From NCBI RefSeq assembly GCF_025370935.1, contig NC_133477.1, forward strand, positions 17,100,144 to 17,164,143: DNA of 64,000 nucleotides, written 5' to 3'. Numbering within the stretch: the first letter of the stretch is position 1; each line of letters opens with the position of its first letter. Below, one piece after another: positions 11,530 through 23,815 of the stretch. Source of the stretch: Choristoneura fumiferana (taxonomy: Eukaryota > Arthropoda > Insecta > Lepidoptera > Tortricidae). A program made the position numbers and the translations under genes. The notes under the pieces were generated by a model that saw nothing but the letters and a program-made list of their open reading frames with translations, made no database searches and was not told where the DNA came from.

Positions 11530-12833
11530 AAGGCCAGCCGACCAGAATATTGAAATTTCGCATAGAGGTTCCCTTTATTAACATGGACAGGGAATCCTTT
11601 CTTAATACAGTTCAGTGAGTATTTAGATTTTATTTTATTTTATAGATATTATTTTCTACTTTCACGTTAAAATGATAAACATCAAATTATTTTTCTCATA
11701 TGAAAATCTTTCGTAGTGATTTGGCTTTTTCTGAAACAGCTCCTCATCATTGTAACCAAATGATATCTTTTTTTTTAGCTGTATTTTATCCCATTCAAAA
11801 TTGTTTTGAAATGAATATTATTCGTTTTGTTGAGTACTTGCTAATTACTATTATCACTTCATTAATTAAATTGATAAGGTCATTTATCCTGACGTATGAC
11901 AACCCTACATTTGTGTACATACAAGTAAAAACAACATCAGTTCATATGTAATAATACGAAAGCCTATATGCGTTTGAGACGCTTGGCAATTCGGAAAAAA
12001 ACGCCGTCGGTAAATGCGTTGAAGCTGGAGAATGATCGCGATTTATTTGACCTCAATGTAAGAACGAACTCCTGTGTTACAGTAAGAGTAATTTGAGGGA
12101 AAAAACCAGTGCGACTTTCATATCTCATAAGTCCATTATGTAACTTTAAGTCTCCAAATGTCACGGTCGCGAGAGGGCATTTCGTGACTTAAAATAACAG
12201 ATATTTGCTAATTAATTAGTTTGTAATCTGTTATTGTCAAAGCTTAGTAAGGATTTCTAGATTTATCTCTTATCTCAGATAATTACAAGTAGTTATGACG
12301 GTTTAAGCTATGTTAGAATGTATATTGATATTAGACTAAGAGCACGTATGTAGAGAATAGAGAAGATTTCATACAATTAGAGAGAGTAGAGTAACTTATT
12401 CTTCCGTGAGAGTAACCCAACTCCAGTTAGAAATACGCCTCAATATAGTGACATACGTAGCTTTCAAAGTTTTTTGGCGTCAAACAGGGATTAGCGTTAA
12501 AATTATGAATAGTTTGATTCCAAGAAGCGAGTGAACAAGATCCCAAGAAACGAGAAGAAGATAGTGGCTTTGTGCCTTCGAGCCACGTGTACCTTCTGAC
12601 CCTATTCAGACCCTATTGAAACTTGAAACAGTTTCACAACAATGTTAATAACTCGTATGTGACGACACAAACAAGCGAACAACGTAAAAATAATCTCTGA
12701 ATCCGATGCACGCAATTGCAAGTAATTTTATACAAGTTGAATTAAGTGCCGAGTTGCATGTTTAAGAATTGTTAGATTTAAGGTGTGTCAGTGCATTAAG
12801 CTGTAGGTGGTACTTTTGTGATCCTTAAATAGT
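11530..12833. other. Unassigned intergenic stretch
   Basis: No exon-like frame with splice sites and no clear repeat termini were found. Confidence 0.4.
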
Positions 12834-13505
12834 GGGGAGACGGTATCGATAAGAAAACATCGATATATCAGGGTGTGCATGCGCATGGTTTCTTCGCAAC
12901 TGTGGTTGTTTGATTTTACAAAGATAATATCTTAGTTTATTTTTTTTATACAATATAGGCTTGCGTTTGGCCACAATCACGCCGGATGGAAAGCGAGGAT
13001 GAGGCCTGTGACCAATATTATCGTCTTGTTGTTCAGCCTACAAATTTAACTATGATAGCATCAAGTCATCTATCTATATTCAAGTGCTTGAAAATAAATG
13101 GAACGTCTTACTAATAGAAAAATGTTAACATTCGGTGGATGATTTTTTAAATGACTAGACTATAATAAATTACAATGTTCACTAATTAGGTACTGTAACA
13201 TAACAACATAATTTTAAGTAATATTTTTATTTTTATACTTACTGTAATGCTTATAATTATTGGAATCCTAATTTAACATAGTTTATTGTTAATAGGTATT
13301 TAATTAATTTTATTGATTAATCAGATTAATTGAACATGCAGGTAGTTAGTTAGGTATATATAGGGTTGTTCTACTAAAATTATTGTTTGGCAGAAGTACC
13401 GTTTTGTTTATTGATTTATTTATTAAAATTACATTTGTACCCTAACAGCTAAAGCCAAACCGGCACAAACTTTCAATACTTAACTTAAGATAATAACTAG
13501 GTGAG

Positions 13506-13862
13506 TTACGCTATAGAGCTCGCAGGCATCTGATCTTCCGCCACTCTCTTGCACTCGGTCATCAGCAGGGTTACTACGAAACATGAAACTCGAAGTTCGT
13601 GTCGTGCGGTCCCTCTGACACTTATACTATTTAATACGAGAGCGAGAGGGACGGTACGATACGAACTTCGAGTTTCGTAGTAGCCCTGCAGGCGCCCTAC
13701 AGTGCTCGCAAACAAGTCGACGTGCGGCGCCGCCGCGAGCACGGAGTTGAGCAGCGCGAGCGCACGCGCGACCGGCGCCTGCGCGTGCGCCCGCGCGCCT
13801 CGCCAGCACCGCCAACAGCGGGTGACGCTGTGCACGAATATACTGGTCCGGGACCGGGACAA
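13506..13862 (-). pseudogene. GC-rich exon-like fragment interrupted by a MITE
   Basis: A GC-rich island at about 13690-13850 stands out in AT-rich DNA. On the minus strand it follows a plausible acceptor (GTGCACAG) and encodes a Leu/Ala-rich segment including ARALALLNSVLAAAP and DLFASTVGRL. The MITE at 13567-13687 interrupts it, and beyond the MITE the same frame continues with MTECKRVAEDQMPAS to a TAA at 13506. Near the start the most protein-like reading shifts between two frames. I do not recognise the protein. A decayed or captured exon is the likeliest reading; chance GC-rich coding is possible. Confidence 0.3.
13567..13687. mobile_element. Hairpin MITE in GC-rich fragment
   Basis: AGGGTTACTACGAAAC at the left is mirrored by GTTTCGTAGTAGCCCT at the right, with the family's GAGAGGGACGGTACGATACG core. 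It divides the coding-like segment at 13506-13862. Confidence 0.7.
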
Positions 13863-14699
13863 AAATTTTGGTCATTTATTTACTAAATATGCGTTTGAAA
13901 TAAATTTATGGTAATAAAACACTACACATTTTATCCGTTTCAGTATACATTTTTGAAAACTCACTAAACATATTGTTTTAATATCTACTATAAATTTTAT
14001 ATATTACTTCAAATGTCAACTGGCTAAAAACGGTCTTAACTTAAGGTAGGTACCTAAAACCGGTAGGTACTTCTACCCTATGCTTTGAATTTTAATAAAA
14101 TTGTAACATCTTAAATACGTAAACAAGACAATAATGGACAAATAAATAAAAAGTAATATCTATTTTTAAAATATTCCAAATTTCTAATATTCTTTAAAAA
14201 AATTAAAATATCGATATATCGATACATCGCCGTCTCTCCGGTCCTCGCGATTTTTATTATTTATCTCTCCACACGAGCTATTCCGACCTGCATTCGGTTT
14301 CGGGTCACGCGAATATGCAAGCGTTTGCGCAACTTACCTGATACCTACAGTACAAGTATGAACCACATATTGTTGCTTACAGCAGTAATAGCCGACATGC
14401 CTAAATGTAGTAACTTGTCTAAAACACTAGTTGATATTGTGCAAACGTAGACCAGTTAGATAAACGCGTGATATGTGATATGTCACTATTGCAAAGTAAA
14501 TTGTATTTGTTAATTTGCTAAAATTTCAAAGCTGCAAAAAGCCTTTAGTCCCATCTCGAAGCCAGATCCAGATGCAGGTGGTAGGACCTTGTGCAAGGTC
14601 CGCCCGGATTGCTACCATCGTCTTGCTCGCTTACCTGCCTGTGCTTGCACTGTTGTGTTTCGGCGTGGAGAGTAAGACAGCCGGTGAAATTACTGGCAC

Positions 14700-14835
14700 T
14701 TGAGGTATCCCATCTTAGGCCTCTAGGTTGGCAACGCATCTTCAATACCCCTGGTGCTGCAGATGTTTATGGGCGGTGGTGATCTCTTACCATCAGGAGA
14801 CCCACTTGCTCGTTTGTCATCCAGTCCAATAAAAA
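14700..14835 (+). repeat. SINE tail fragment
   Basis: Contains GGTTGGCAACGCATC, ATGGGCGGTGGTGATCTC, TTACCATCAGGAGACCCAC and ends in an A-rich run. The family also occurs at 17815-17900. Confidence 0.6.
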
Positions 14836-14970
14836 AAAAAAGATTTGGTAGCTAGCTTCGAAATAGGAAAATATTCACGATTCGAAAGCATAATATAATT
14901 CCCATTTCTTCCATATCGTAGCTAACTCAGAATTTGCTACAATTCGTTTATCGCTACAGCTGGGGAACTC

Positions 14971-15155
14971 AATCCATCCCATCCATCCCAGCCTATATAC
15001 GTCCCACTGCTGGGCACAGGCCTCCTCTCAGAACAAGAGGGCTTGGGCCATAGTGCCCACGCGGGCCCAGTGCGGATTGGGAACTTCATACGCACCATTG
15101 AATTGCTTCGCAGGTTTCCTTGTGCAGGTTTTCTCACGATGTTTTCTCTTTACAC
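14971..15155 (-). repeat. ATGATG-family SINE fragment
   Basis: Contains CCCAGCCTATATACGTCCCA, GGCCTCCTCTCAGA and GGTTTTCTCACGATGTTTTC, in the same orientation as the full-length copy at 29155. Confidence 0.65.
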
Positions 15156-15293
15156 TAGGCAAAGCCTATATGTGTGTAAAAGCTTTGCGTGATAATATTA
15201 GCAGGATTACAATACAATATATTGACAGATCAGCGTACCTATAGGAACAATTATAATTATGAGCAAGTGCAACATGGTGATGGTGAGCATAGT

Positions 15294-15478
15294 AGGTAAA
15301 AGGAAACATCCATCGTGAGGAAACCTGCACATGCCGGCTAAAAAATTTAATGGTGTGTGTGAAGTTTCCAATCCTCACTGGGTCCGCGTAGGAACTACGG
15401 CCCAAGCCCTCTCATTCTGAGAGGAGGCCTGTACCCTGCAGTGGGACGTATATAGGTCGAGAAGACAATGATGATGAT
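15294..15478 (+). repeat. ATGATG-family SINE fragment, inverted
   Basis: Opposite orientation to the copy at 14971-15155 and ending in ATGATGATGAT. The two form an inverted pair about 140 bp apart. Confidence 0.65.
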
Positions 15479-15610
15479 ATACAACTGGAAACCCCACAAC
15501 ATACGTAATACACAATCGCACGTCTATAACCGATTTCAGAGTCGATTATGTTTGAAAACAACAACATTATCATTTCAATCGGGAAAACAAAACAAATGAT
15601 GGGATGAACA

Positions 15611-15758
15611 TTAAGGGGCCGTTTAACCATCCATTGATTAGTGTTAACTGACGGTTAAATGTGATGCCGTCTCCGTCTATCGAACAAAACAAATAGAGAC
15701 GGCATCACATTTAACCGTCAGTTAAAACTAATCAATGGATGGTGAAACAGCCCCTTAA
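15611..15758. mobile_element. PIF/Harbinger-like hairpin MITE
   Basis: A nearly perfect palindrome of about 140 bp. The arms read GGGGCCGTTTAACCATCCAT at the left and the complement at the right, with a loop containing AACAAAACAAATAG. TTAA borders both ends, compatible with the TWA target preference of Harbinger elements. A sister copy is at 40832-40972. Confidence 0.75.
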
Positions 15759-16018
15759 TGTTTGACAGTTGAAACCCATGAACATTTTGTACGGCGAAAA
15801 TGTTTTTTCTTTTATTTTATTTTTTCGTCAATGTTCCAATGTTTTGAATACCTACTTATTATCCTATTCCTGACGAAGACAAATCCAAAAACCAGCCGTT
15901 CTTGAGTTATAAATGGTGTTGTAACACACGACTTTGTTTTATACTGAGTGGCAAAAAATCTGGCCCTCAAACGTATGCAGAATCGGTAAGGGTGGGCCAA
16001 ATTTTGTGCTTATATATA

Positions 16019-16240
16019 CTAGCTTTTGCCCGCGGCTTCGCCCGCGTGGAATTCGGTTATCGCGCGCTGTTCCCTCGCGAACTGTGCATTTTTCGGGATA
16101 AAAAGTATGTCACTCTCTGGCCCATGAACTATCTCTATGCCAAAAATCACGTCGATCCGTCGCTCCGTTTCGACGTGAAAGCCGGACAAACATACACACA
16201 AACACACACACACTTTCGCATTTATAATATAATATATGTA
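16019..16240 (-). mobile_element. Short Helitron-like element
   Basis: Read on the minus strand it ends GCCGCGGGCAAAAGCTAG, with a GCGGGCGAAGCCGCGGGC hairpin next to the CTAG end. The interior has ACACACAAACACACACAC and then TTTCGCATTTATAATAT near the 5' end. That end runs into a TA-repeat, so its limit is approximate. A truncated sibling ends at 2032. Confidence 0.6.
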
Positions 16241-16734
16241 TATATATATATCTACATTCATATCTACTAGCACAGTAATGTAATGAAATGACACGTTAGC
16301 ATAAAATATACGATAAAAATGATTCATAACAGTGACAGCTCACTATATCCTAAAGGTACCTACACAACAATTCTGAAACGTAATAACTACCAAAGCAAAT
16401 GTAAATTAAGATCAATCTAAACCCACCGGTTCATATCATAAATTTAATAAACGATTTGGTGACCTAAGACATTCTGTTTTCGTGCAAGTTGTAACGCCTT
16501 TATATAGCCTTAATAAAGCGTTAAGGTATTTAAATAGTAGGTAATCATGGGGTTACTAATAAAATGCAGGTATAAAGATAGCCACGAGCGGTAAATGAGC
16601 TCATATTACTTAATGATCTTTCTATTGGATTTCGCAATCATGACGACGTCGCTGACCGAGCCTTAAACAAAATGTAAGTATTGAGGTACGAACATTTAAT
16701 TACTTTATTTAGACAAACATGCCCATCGAGCATT

Positions 16735-17105
16735 TTTAGAGTTCCGTACCTCAAAAGGAAAAAACGGATCACTTTTTTGTCTCCGTCCATCGGTCTGTTA
16801 AGACTACGACCCTTTATCTCGGGAACGCATATTGAGTTGAAATGAAAACCGTATTTCTACACAAATCGACTCTATGCAGTCTCCTTGAAGCTGAGAAAAA
16901 ATCTATATGCTAAGTTACTCGTAACGTAAAAAAAAATACGGCGGTTTTGCCGTAAAAAACGTACATTCAAGGGAATCAAACTTTTTAGGGTCTTTTCCGT
17001 TGACCTAGAACTATATAAAATTTGGATTGGGTATTTATAAATACCCACAAATTGGTACGGAACCCTCAGTGCGCGAGTCCGACTTGCACTTGTCCGGTTT
17101 TTTAC
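16735..17105. repeat. Dispersed repeat ending in TTGTCCGGTTTTTT
   Basis: Begins with a TTTTTAGAGTTCCGTACCTC block and ends with GTGCGCGAGTCCGACTTGCA and TCCGGTTTTTT. Similar ends (GGCCGGTTTTTT) close the repeats at 26320-26652 and 46540-47127, and a variant the one at 49600-50168. No coding sequence. Confidence 0.5.
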
Positions 17106-17154
17106 TCTCCGAGACAATTTTGAAAGCAGCCAGATAAGGAGGCGCAGATAAAAG

Positions 17155-17310
17155 CCGTGGTGGGCTAGTGGTTTAATCTGTGGCCTCTTACACAGAGGAT
17201 CGTGGGATCAACCCCGGGCTAGCGCCTCTGAATTTATCAAAATAGTTGTGCAAAATTACATTCAGGCCTGTGCCCAGCAGACGGACGTATTATAGACTGT
17301 AAGATATCAT
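17155..17310 (+). mobile_element. Internally deleted tRNA-derived SINE
   Basis: The head GTGGTGGGCTAGTGGTTTAA and B-box region GGATCGTGGGATCAACCCC match the head of the element at 29155-29462. The body then jumps to GGCCTGTGCCCAGCAG. Confidence 0.6.
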
Positions 17311-18321
17311 ACAGAGTGTAGATAGTTTATTTATTTTACATAAAAATGACCCTTACTTGATATTTGATATCTATCTCACTTGACGAAAAGTGTAGATGAA
17401 ACTAAGAATTTATTAACTTGCTTCCTTGATAAATAGAAGAGTAGCAAGCAAGGTGTGTCTGTATTTGTGTGCCGCGTATATTTTCAGGTGTGCCTCCATT
17501 TGCCCCGAAGTGTATGCTGCATTGAAATCACGAATAACTATTTTAATAAACTGAGCGGAAAAAAATCTGCGGCCCTCAAATGTATGCAGAAATAGGTAAT
17601 TTTGTATGAAGAATGGGCCAAATTTTGTGCCGCTGAGTATATATATAGCTTTTTGGAGTTTCTTAACTAAAGGTGTCAACGAGACCCAATTAATAAGTTC
17701 GTTATGCATATTATGGTCCGACTCGCACTTGGCTGTTTTTTATTGGTGTGCCGTGAATTTTGATGAACTAAAAGTGTGCTGTTACAACCAAAAGGTTGAA
17801 AATTGCTGTAATTCATTGCAGGTGTCTATGGGCGTTGGTGATCTCTTACCATCAGGAGACCCACTTGCTCGTTTGCCATCCAATCGAATAAACAAAAAAA
17901 ATATGGACCTCCGCAAAGTAACCTGAGTCAATCAAATTGAAAAAAAATGCTATAAGTTGTATGTTGTTTTTATTTTTGTCTTTTGTTATGTTCATTGTAT
18001 TTTTCTTTTAATGTGGCAATAAATGTCTTTTTTTTTATAAGTAATTGTGAATCGTAAAAATTTACATTGAATTACCTACCTATTATTACGTAGTCATGCA
18101 TAATGATATTTTGTCTACGTGTTTCGGAACATGTATCGATATCGAGGCTTCTCGTCACTGAAAGGAAAGTGAAGCATGACTATCAAAAACAAAATGATAA
18201 GATTGATAAGTGTACTAAGAAGTTTCCTATGTTTTATAGTGTGAGCGCAACTGCTTCTAATCGGTTATGAGGAAATGTCAGGAAAATGCCAGTCATTATA
18301 GTAGAGTACCATAGAGAGGAC
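17311..18321. other. Intergenic stretch with SINE tail
   Basis: A SINE tail fragment lies at about 17815-17900 (GGTGATCTCTTACCATCAGG). Otherwise no exon or repeat with clear ends was identified. Confidence 0.4.
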
Positions 18322-18989
18322 TGTTGTATAATCTATGGTTCCGAATTTGATTGACTCTCGTGATCTATGCATATCAAGATGGTGACATTATGATATGGAT
18401 TAAGAATCTGTCTCTGTAAACTTACGACTAAATAAAACACATTAAATATAAATAAAGTCTTATATTACATGGTGTCAGAAGAAATTAAGAAAAATGTAAA
18501 AGAAATGGAGGCCCTCACCGAGATACTCAAAACTCAAACGAATTGCTAGCCAACATGCGGACGCAAATTTCAGAACTATCCAATAATAAAATGAAAAGTG
18601 ATGTTCACGTCCCATGGCCCCCGCCTCTAAGCATTTCTGCGAGACTTCGGCAGCGTTTAAGACATTCGAAGATGGTTGGGCAAACTATGTGGCCGCACGG
18701 GTATGGAGAAATGGGGCACGTGCAGCCCCCAAGTGGCAAGAAGATTATATCACCTACTAGTGATGGTATTAGTTAGATTTTTTTGTTAGAATCATTTTTT
18801 TTTATTTTTTTTTTTTTTTTTTTTGAGAGAGAGAAGATGTTGTATAATCTATGGTTCCGAATTTGATTGACTCTCTCTGATCTATGGCATATCAAGATGG
18901 TGACATTATGATATGGATATAAGAATCTGTCTCTGTAAACTTACGACTAAATAAAACACATTAAATATAAATAAAGTCTTATTATTACA
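18322..18989 (+). mobile_element. TRIM: miniature LTR retrotransposon
   Basis: Direct repeats at 18322-18469 (148 bp) and 18838-18989 (152 bp) begin TGTTGTATAATC and end ATTACA, the TG...CA form of LTRs. TGGTGTCAGAAG immediately follows the 5' LTR as primer-binding site, and a GAGAGAGAGAAGA polypurine tract precedes the 3' LTR. The target duplication AGGAC is present on both sides. The ~370-bp interior keeps only a broken piece of a Ty3/gypsy-like gag (an HVPWPPPLS segment, then frameshifts). It cannot be autonomous. Confidence 0.85.
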
Positions 18990-19559
18990 AGGACTATTCA
19001 AGATCAAGACCCATTTGTCATTAGGGCATATCGTAACACCATGAGAAAGTCTTTACAAAACCGGGCTAGGTTTTTGAAATGACAGGTGTTTCTCTGGCCC
19101 TGGGTTATGAGGCAATAATCTACTGGTCAAAAATATTAAGTTATATAATAATTAATGAATAATAAAACATTGAATATAGATGTAGTGAAAAAAGTTTTTA
19201 CACAGGCTGAGGAAAAATAAATCTTATACCAATGTCATAAAGACTTTGACATGGAAAAACTTTTCTCACTTTAGCTATATCTGAGATTGAGTTAACCAAA
19301 ATTCATGATTAAAAACCGTAAGGCAGCTATTGCCGTTTATTCGTGTATAGGAACACAACTTTTAAAAAGGCAACACTCTCTTGGAATATTATTCGTGTAA
19401 ATTTGTATGTAATAATTACCAACGAATAACAATAAAATACTATTTCTCAAAAACGGTTAATCAGATCGGTATAAAAAAATTGATGCCATACCTTAGGTCA
19501 TGTAGGTCATGTATGCAAAAAAAGCAATAAAATTTTTTCGTGTAAAGGCCTTTGCACGT
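18990..19559. other. Unassigned intergenic stretch
   Basis: AT-rich, with no exon or recognised repeat termini. Confidence 0.35.
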
Positions 19560-19564
19560 TTATT

Positions 19565-19755
19565 CGTTTGGACCATCGATATATAATCTCCTGATCCGAG
19601 ATCCTTCTCGGAAACGGCTCCAACGATTTCGATGAAATTTGGTATGAAGGGGGTTTTCGGGGATGACAAATAGATCTGGCTTGGTCTTATCTATGGGAAA
19701 ATGCTTACTATCGAGTTTTAGCCCGAGCAAAGCTCGGTCACCAGGTACTACACCT
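19565..19755. repeat. Dispersed repeat with GAGCAAAGCTCGG end
   Basis: Shares GGGGATGACAAAT, TATCGAGTTTTAG and AGCTCGGTC with 22330-22445. No coding sequence. Confidence 0.5.
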
Positions 19756-20655
19756 TTATACCACAAAGCATAAGGTCAATATATACATGTTTGACGCTAA
19801 TTTTGTACAGTATATTTATGCCGTTTGCCCTCGGCTGTAGGTACATACATTTATCGAATTGACTTATCTGATTATTAAGATTGTTTTTTTGGAATCTTTT
19901 TGTATTTTTTATTTCAATTCCAAATTTTTACTTTTACGGTCATCCCAGTGCTGGTCTTATTTTTCTGGTTTTTCTGTGCATCTATAGTTCACTTTGTATT
20001 TTCAATTTATCTGATTATCTTAAAACACAAGACCCAAAGAAAAGAAAAAAACGTACAGTTTGTTATGTTCAAAAGTTTCTGAGTAATTATACCACGTAGA
20101 CGTTAGTAGACGTTAATTTGTGATCTACTTCGCAGGTAGGGACAAATAATATACGGCGTTCCGTTTTGTCACTGGGACGTACCAAACCTTTACTATTATG
20201 TCATTAACATTTGGCAAAAGGCCGAGCCCTAACCTGACACCCTGCGCCAAATCTCGGCCTTTACCTCATGGAATCTGGATGGACTACTTTCGAAAACGAC
20301 GACAACTTTAAAGTTTAAAAATGTATCGGTCGATACGCAACTTTGGTTATTTATTAGACGTTGTGACAGACAAAGCGGTATTTAAACTATTTAAAGCCTA
20401 TAACTTTGATTCATCAATATGATAATGAGTTGTAGGTTGCAGTAGATCAGGGACTCGAACTATGTAATAATAAATTTGATTTTTGTAATATTAATAATAA
20501 GTAATAATAAGTTTGATTTTTTCACTGCTCGAAGGATTACCAGGCGGTCAGACAACAAAGTGATCTTATAAGGGTTCCGATTTTGTCAACTAAGGTACGG
20601 AACCCAAAAAAATAATACTAAGAAAAACAAGTAGGTACCTAACACGTTAGAGAAA

Positions 20656-20827
20656 TCTATATAAATGAAAAAGAATCGTAAAATATGTTGCTAAGCGCAA
20701 AACTCGGGAATGGCTGGAACGATTTCGCTAATTCTTTTTTGTTGTGTTTGTTATTGTCAGGAGAAGGTTTTTATGAAAGAAAGTTTGGAAAAATTACATC
20801 GGGGGCGAAGCCGCGAGCAACAGCTAG
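20656..20827 (+). mobile_element. Short Helitron-like element
   Basis: Starts TCTATATAAATG after an A and ends GCCGCGAGCAACAGCTAG before a T. It is related to 40990-41149. Confidence 0.7.
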
Positions 20828-21421
20828 TATTGAATAAATAACATTCCTTAATCCTGTCAAACTGTTATCAGCTTAGGTACTAAGCGAAAAAACTTATGCG
20901 ATCAACGTGGTGATTATTAAAGTAATTGCATTATTTTTTGCATGTATTTTAAAAGTCAGCGTTACTTAACATTTGTGACATTTAGTATCGAAATATTTAT
21001 CTTAATAATACCTCATCGGTATGCTCAATTATATCAGTGCTAAAGTCATATTGACGTCACAAAATTAACTCTTTATCAAAACAGAACACTAAGCACTAGT
21101 TATCACAATCAATTGTAAATTGGTGCAGGTTATTCGATGCTATCTTTTTAGTGCCGTTGAAATTTGCATCATTGTGACATCATGAAAAAACCGGCCAAGA
21201 GCGTGTCGTACACGCCCAAAATAAGTCTACGCCTAATCGCCAGGGCGGCCGAGAAGTGATTTTTTATTTTATTTGTGGCAGTCTATAAGGAAGAACTTTG
21301 TGTACTTTGCGACAGTTTGGCGGACATTTCCAAGCATATTAGAGAAAAATAAATTCATTTCCGTTTTAATTGAGAAATTTATTTCAAATTAATTGACTTT
21401 TCATTATCTTTCAAAGTCTAA
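20828..21421. other. Unassigned intergenic stretch
   Basis: AT-rich. A short ACCGGCCAAGAGCGTGTCGT block near 21190 matches the reverse of the TTGGCCGGTTTTT repeat ends. No exon recognised. Confidence 0.35.
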
Positions 21422-21500
21422 GTCAAATTCAAAATATCTTTATTCAATTTAGGCTTTAACAAGCACTTATGAATGTCAATAAAAAATCTACCACCTTTTG
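21422..21500 (-). repeat. Truncated TTTGACTTTGACTTTG-family 3' end
   Basis: The reverse complement resembles the SINE/LINE tail at 36045-36197 (CATTCATAAGTG, ATTGAATAAA). Confidence 0.5.
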
Positions 21501-21536
21501 AATTGACATTGAGAGTAGAAGAGAATTGTAATAACG

Positions 21537-21867
21537 TTTTCTCAAACATGACATGAAATATTAACGTTGTGTTACAAATAATAGGCTGAGAAGTATCGCG
21601 ATGCAGGCGCTGTGGCGCTGCGTGCGCGCGGTCACTCTAGCGGCCTGCAAAGAGATTTCATACAACTTTGCAGGCCGCTGGCCGGCAATGCGACCGTCTT
21701 TTGTTTCAACGCGCGCTCTGCGACACGGCCTACGCCAGCACCACCACCCGCAGCCGCCGCGCCAGCAGCCAGCGCGACACGCGCGCACACAACAGGGCGA
21801 CCAGACTAGCGTCCCGCCAACTTGATGTCTTGTTTTTTTATTTTATTTCATGTCATGTTTGAGAAAA
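21537..21867. mobile_element. TIR element with GC-rich core
   Basis: A 24-bp inverted repeat (TCTCAAACATGACATGAAAT at the left, its complement at the right) encloses about 280 bp of GC-rich DNA. Inside, AGCGGCCTGCAAAG and CTTTGCAGGCCGCT form a second hairpin at about 21637-21682. Several overlapping frames are open here only because the region is GC-rich. Confidence 0.7.
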
Positions 21868-21974
21868 GCACTATACAAGCCTCGGCCGGAACGTGGGGTT
21901 GCCGGCCTCTACAGTAATGTACCTACTATTCATCTAATACCCCGAAAACCCCTATATATCAAATTTCAAATGCA

Positions 21975-22223
21975 ATGTCTGGAAAATACAGTGGTCTCGG
22001 TGCCGAATATGATTTTGTACCTTTCGGCGTCGAGACCCTTGGTCCGTGGGGCCCTGGCGCTCTGAGTCTCTTCAAAGATCTATCAAAGAGACTCAGAGAT
22101 ACCACAGGAGACCGAAGAGCTGGCAGTTTCCTCGCTCAACGCATCAGTCTTGCGATCCAGCGGGGAAATGCTGCCAGCATCTTTGGTACCATGCTGCAGG
22201 GTCCATTTTTAGATTTATTATAG
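21975..22223 (+). pseudogene. LINE ORF 3'-end fragment
   Basis: Encodes EYDFVPFGVETLGPWGP, then TGDRRAGSFLAQRISLAIQR and GNAAS, the conserved tail found also at 11310-11528 on the other strand. An AT-rich tail with AATAAAG follows at about 22290. It is an isolated 5'-truncated retrotransposon end. Confidence 0.6.
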
Positions 22224-23815
22224 TTTTAGTTTATTTAATTTTATTGTACCTAATATACCTTTTTTATAGTTGGACCTGTATTGTTCTGGAAATAAAGTCC
22301 GCCATTACTGTCAATGCAATTTGATGACATGATGAAATTTGGTATGTAGGGGTTTTCGGGGATGACAAATCGATCTAGCTTAGTCTTATCTCTGGGAAAA
22401 CGCTTACTATCGAGTTTTAGATCGAGCCAAGCTCGGTCGCATAGGTACTCTTTATAAATTTAATATCCTATTGACGAAGTTTTAATTAAATTTGTTAATA
22501 TATTTTCTTATGATACCTATATAATTTGAAGATTTTCTACTTAAACTAACTTAGAGGTAGGCCATACGTCAAACCGGTAGGCCATTACAGCTGTTCTTTT
22601 GTATATTCCTTTTATTTATAAAATCAATCCAAAAAAGGCCCAGTGGCACGATACTAAGGATACCAAACCAAAAGGTCATCTAAGTGCATCGATCGAAAAG
22701 GCTGATCGAATGCCAATTATAAATAGTTTATTCATTCTATTGCGATTAACGCGTCTAACGATCATGCCTCGAATGATTGAGTGCGAAAACTGGTTCATAT
22801 ATATAATGATTTAAATGCTTGCTTCGTTATTTTAGTCGCGATAATTTATATAGTAATTGCTTGAAATATTTCTTATCAACACATACCTACATACATTAAT
22901 GACTTGAAATTTGGCCGACATACAAGGTGAGCCCTGTAACAGGAGCAAAAAATTAAACCACACCTTCCACTCTTCATCTTGAGCTAATTTAGTTCTACAA
23001 CTTTTAAAATTATAAGTGGCTTCTGTCAGTTTGGACAATTCTGCCAGCGTCAAGGTTGAGAGCTACAAATGAAAATAACTTGTATTATGTTTTTTTTTGC
23101 GAAATCCGTCTTTTTTCCGTCATTGTTACCAAAAAGGTTTTCAATAAAATATATATATAATAATTTATTTTCGGACAACTGAGTAGATCCAAGTATTGTT
23201 AGTGTATACAATATTCTTATGAGACTATGGTAGTAAGCAGATAAGATACATATATATTATTACATTAAATCGAATTACATCAATTTCCATGACATTCATG
23301 TACACTGCCTAATTAATTAATTAACTTCTTCATTTCAAATTAACACATCACATCCAATTAAATTTTTTGAGATATCAAACTTTGAAGTGACAAAGTGACA
23401 ATGTCGGAGGTTTTCAAACTTTTTGTTGGTTAAGTAGGTTATCATTTCATAACACCCCTCTTTATGCGTCGTAAAAATGGTTCTCCGTATCTATAAACTG
23501 AATATAGTATGCATATTTATAGGTAAGCATATTTATTTGTATTTGTTCTAACTTAGATAGTTAAGGTTCGTTTCAATTTCCCAAGGAAATAAGTGATTCA
23601 CACATTTACAAACGGCCAAGTAATGCTTTTGTTGAATCACGTTGAGAAATATTTAGCAGGATGTCTGAAATACCAGAGAATGGGAGCAACGCGGACGCAG
23701 CCGTGAGTCAGATTTTAGGCTTATTTCTTTGTTCTACAGAGTATCGAGAACATGAAACATTATCATTGATAAGGAATCCACCTCACGACCTAACCGAGTG
23801 GTTAGAGAACTTGAG

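Noticed and set aside
21601..21825. Arg/Ala/His-rich open frames
   Set aside because: Several frames on both strands are open at once because the DNA is GC-rich. No start context, splice site or domain supports any.
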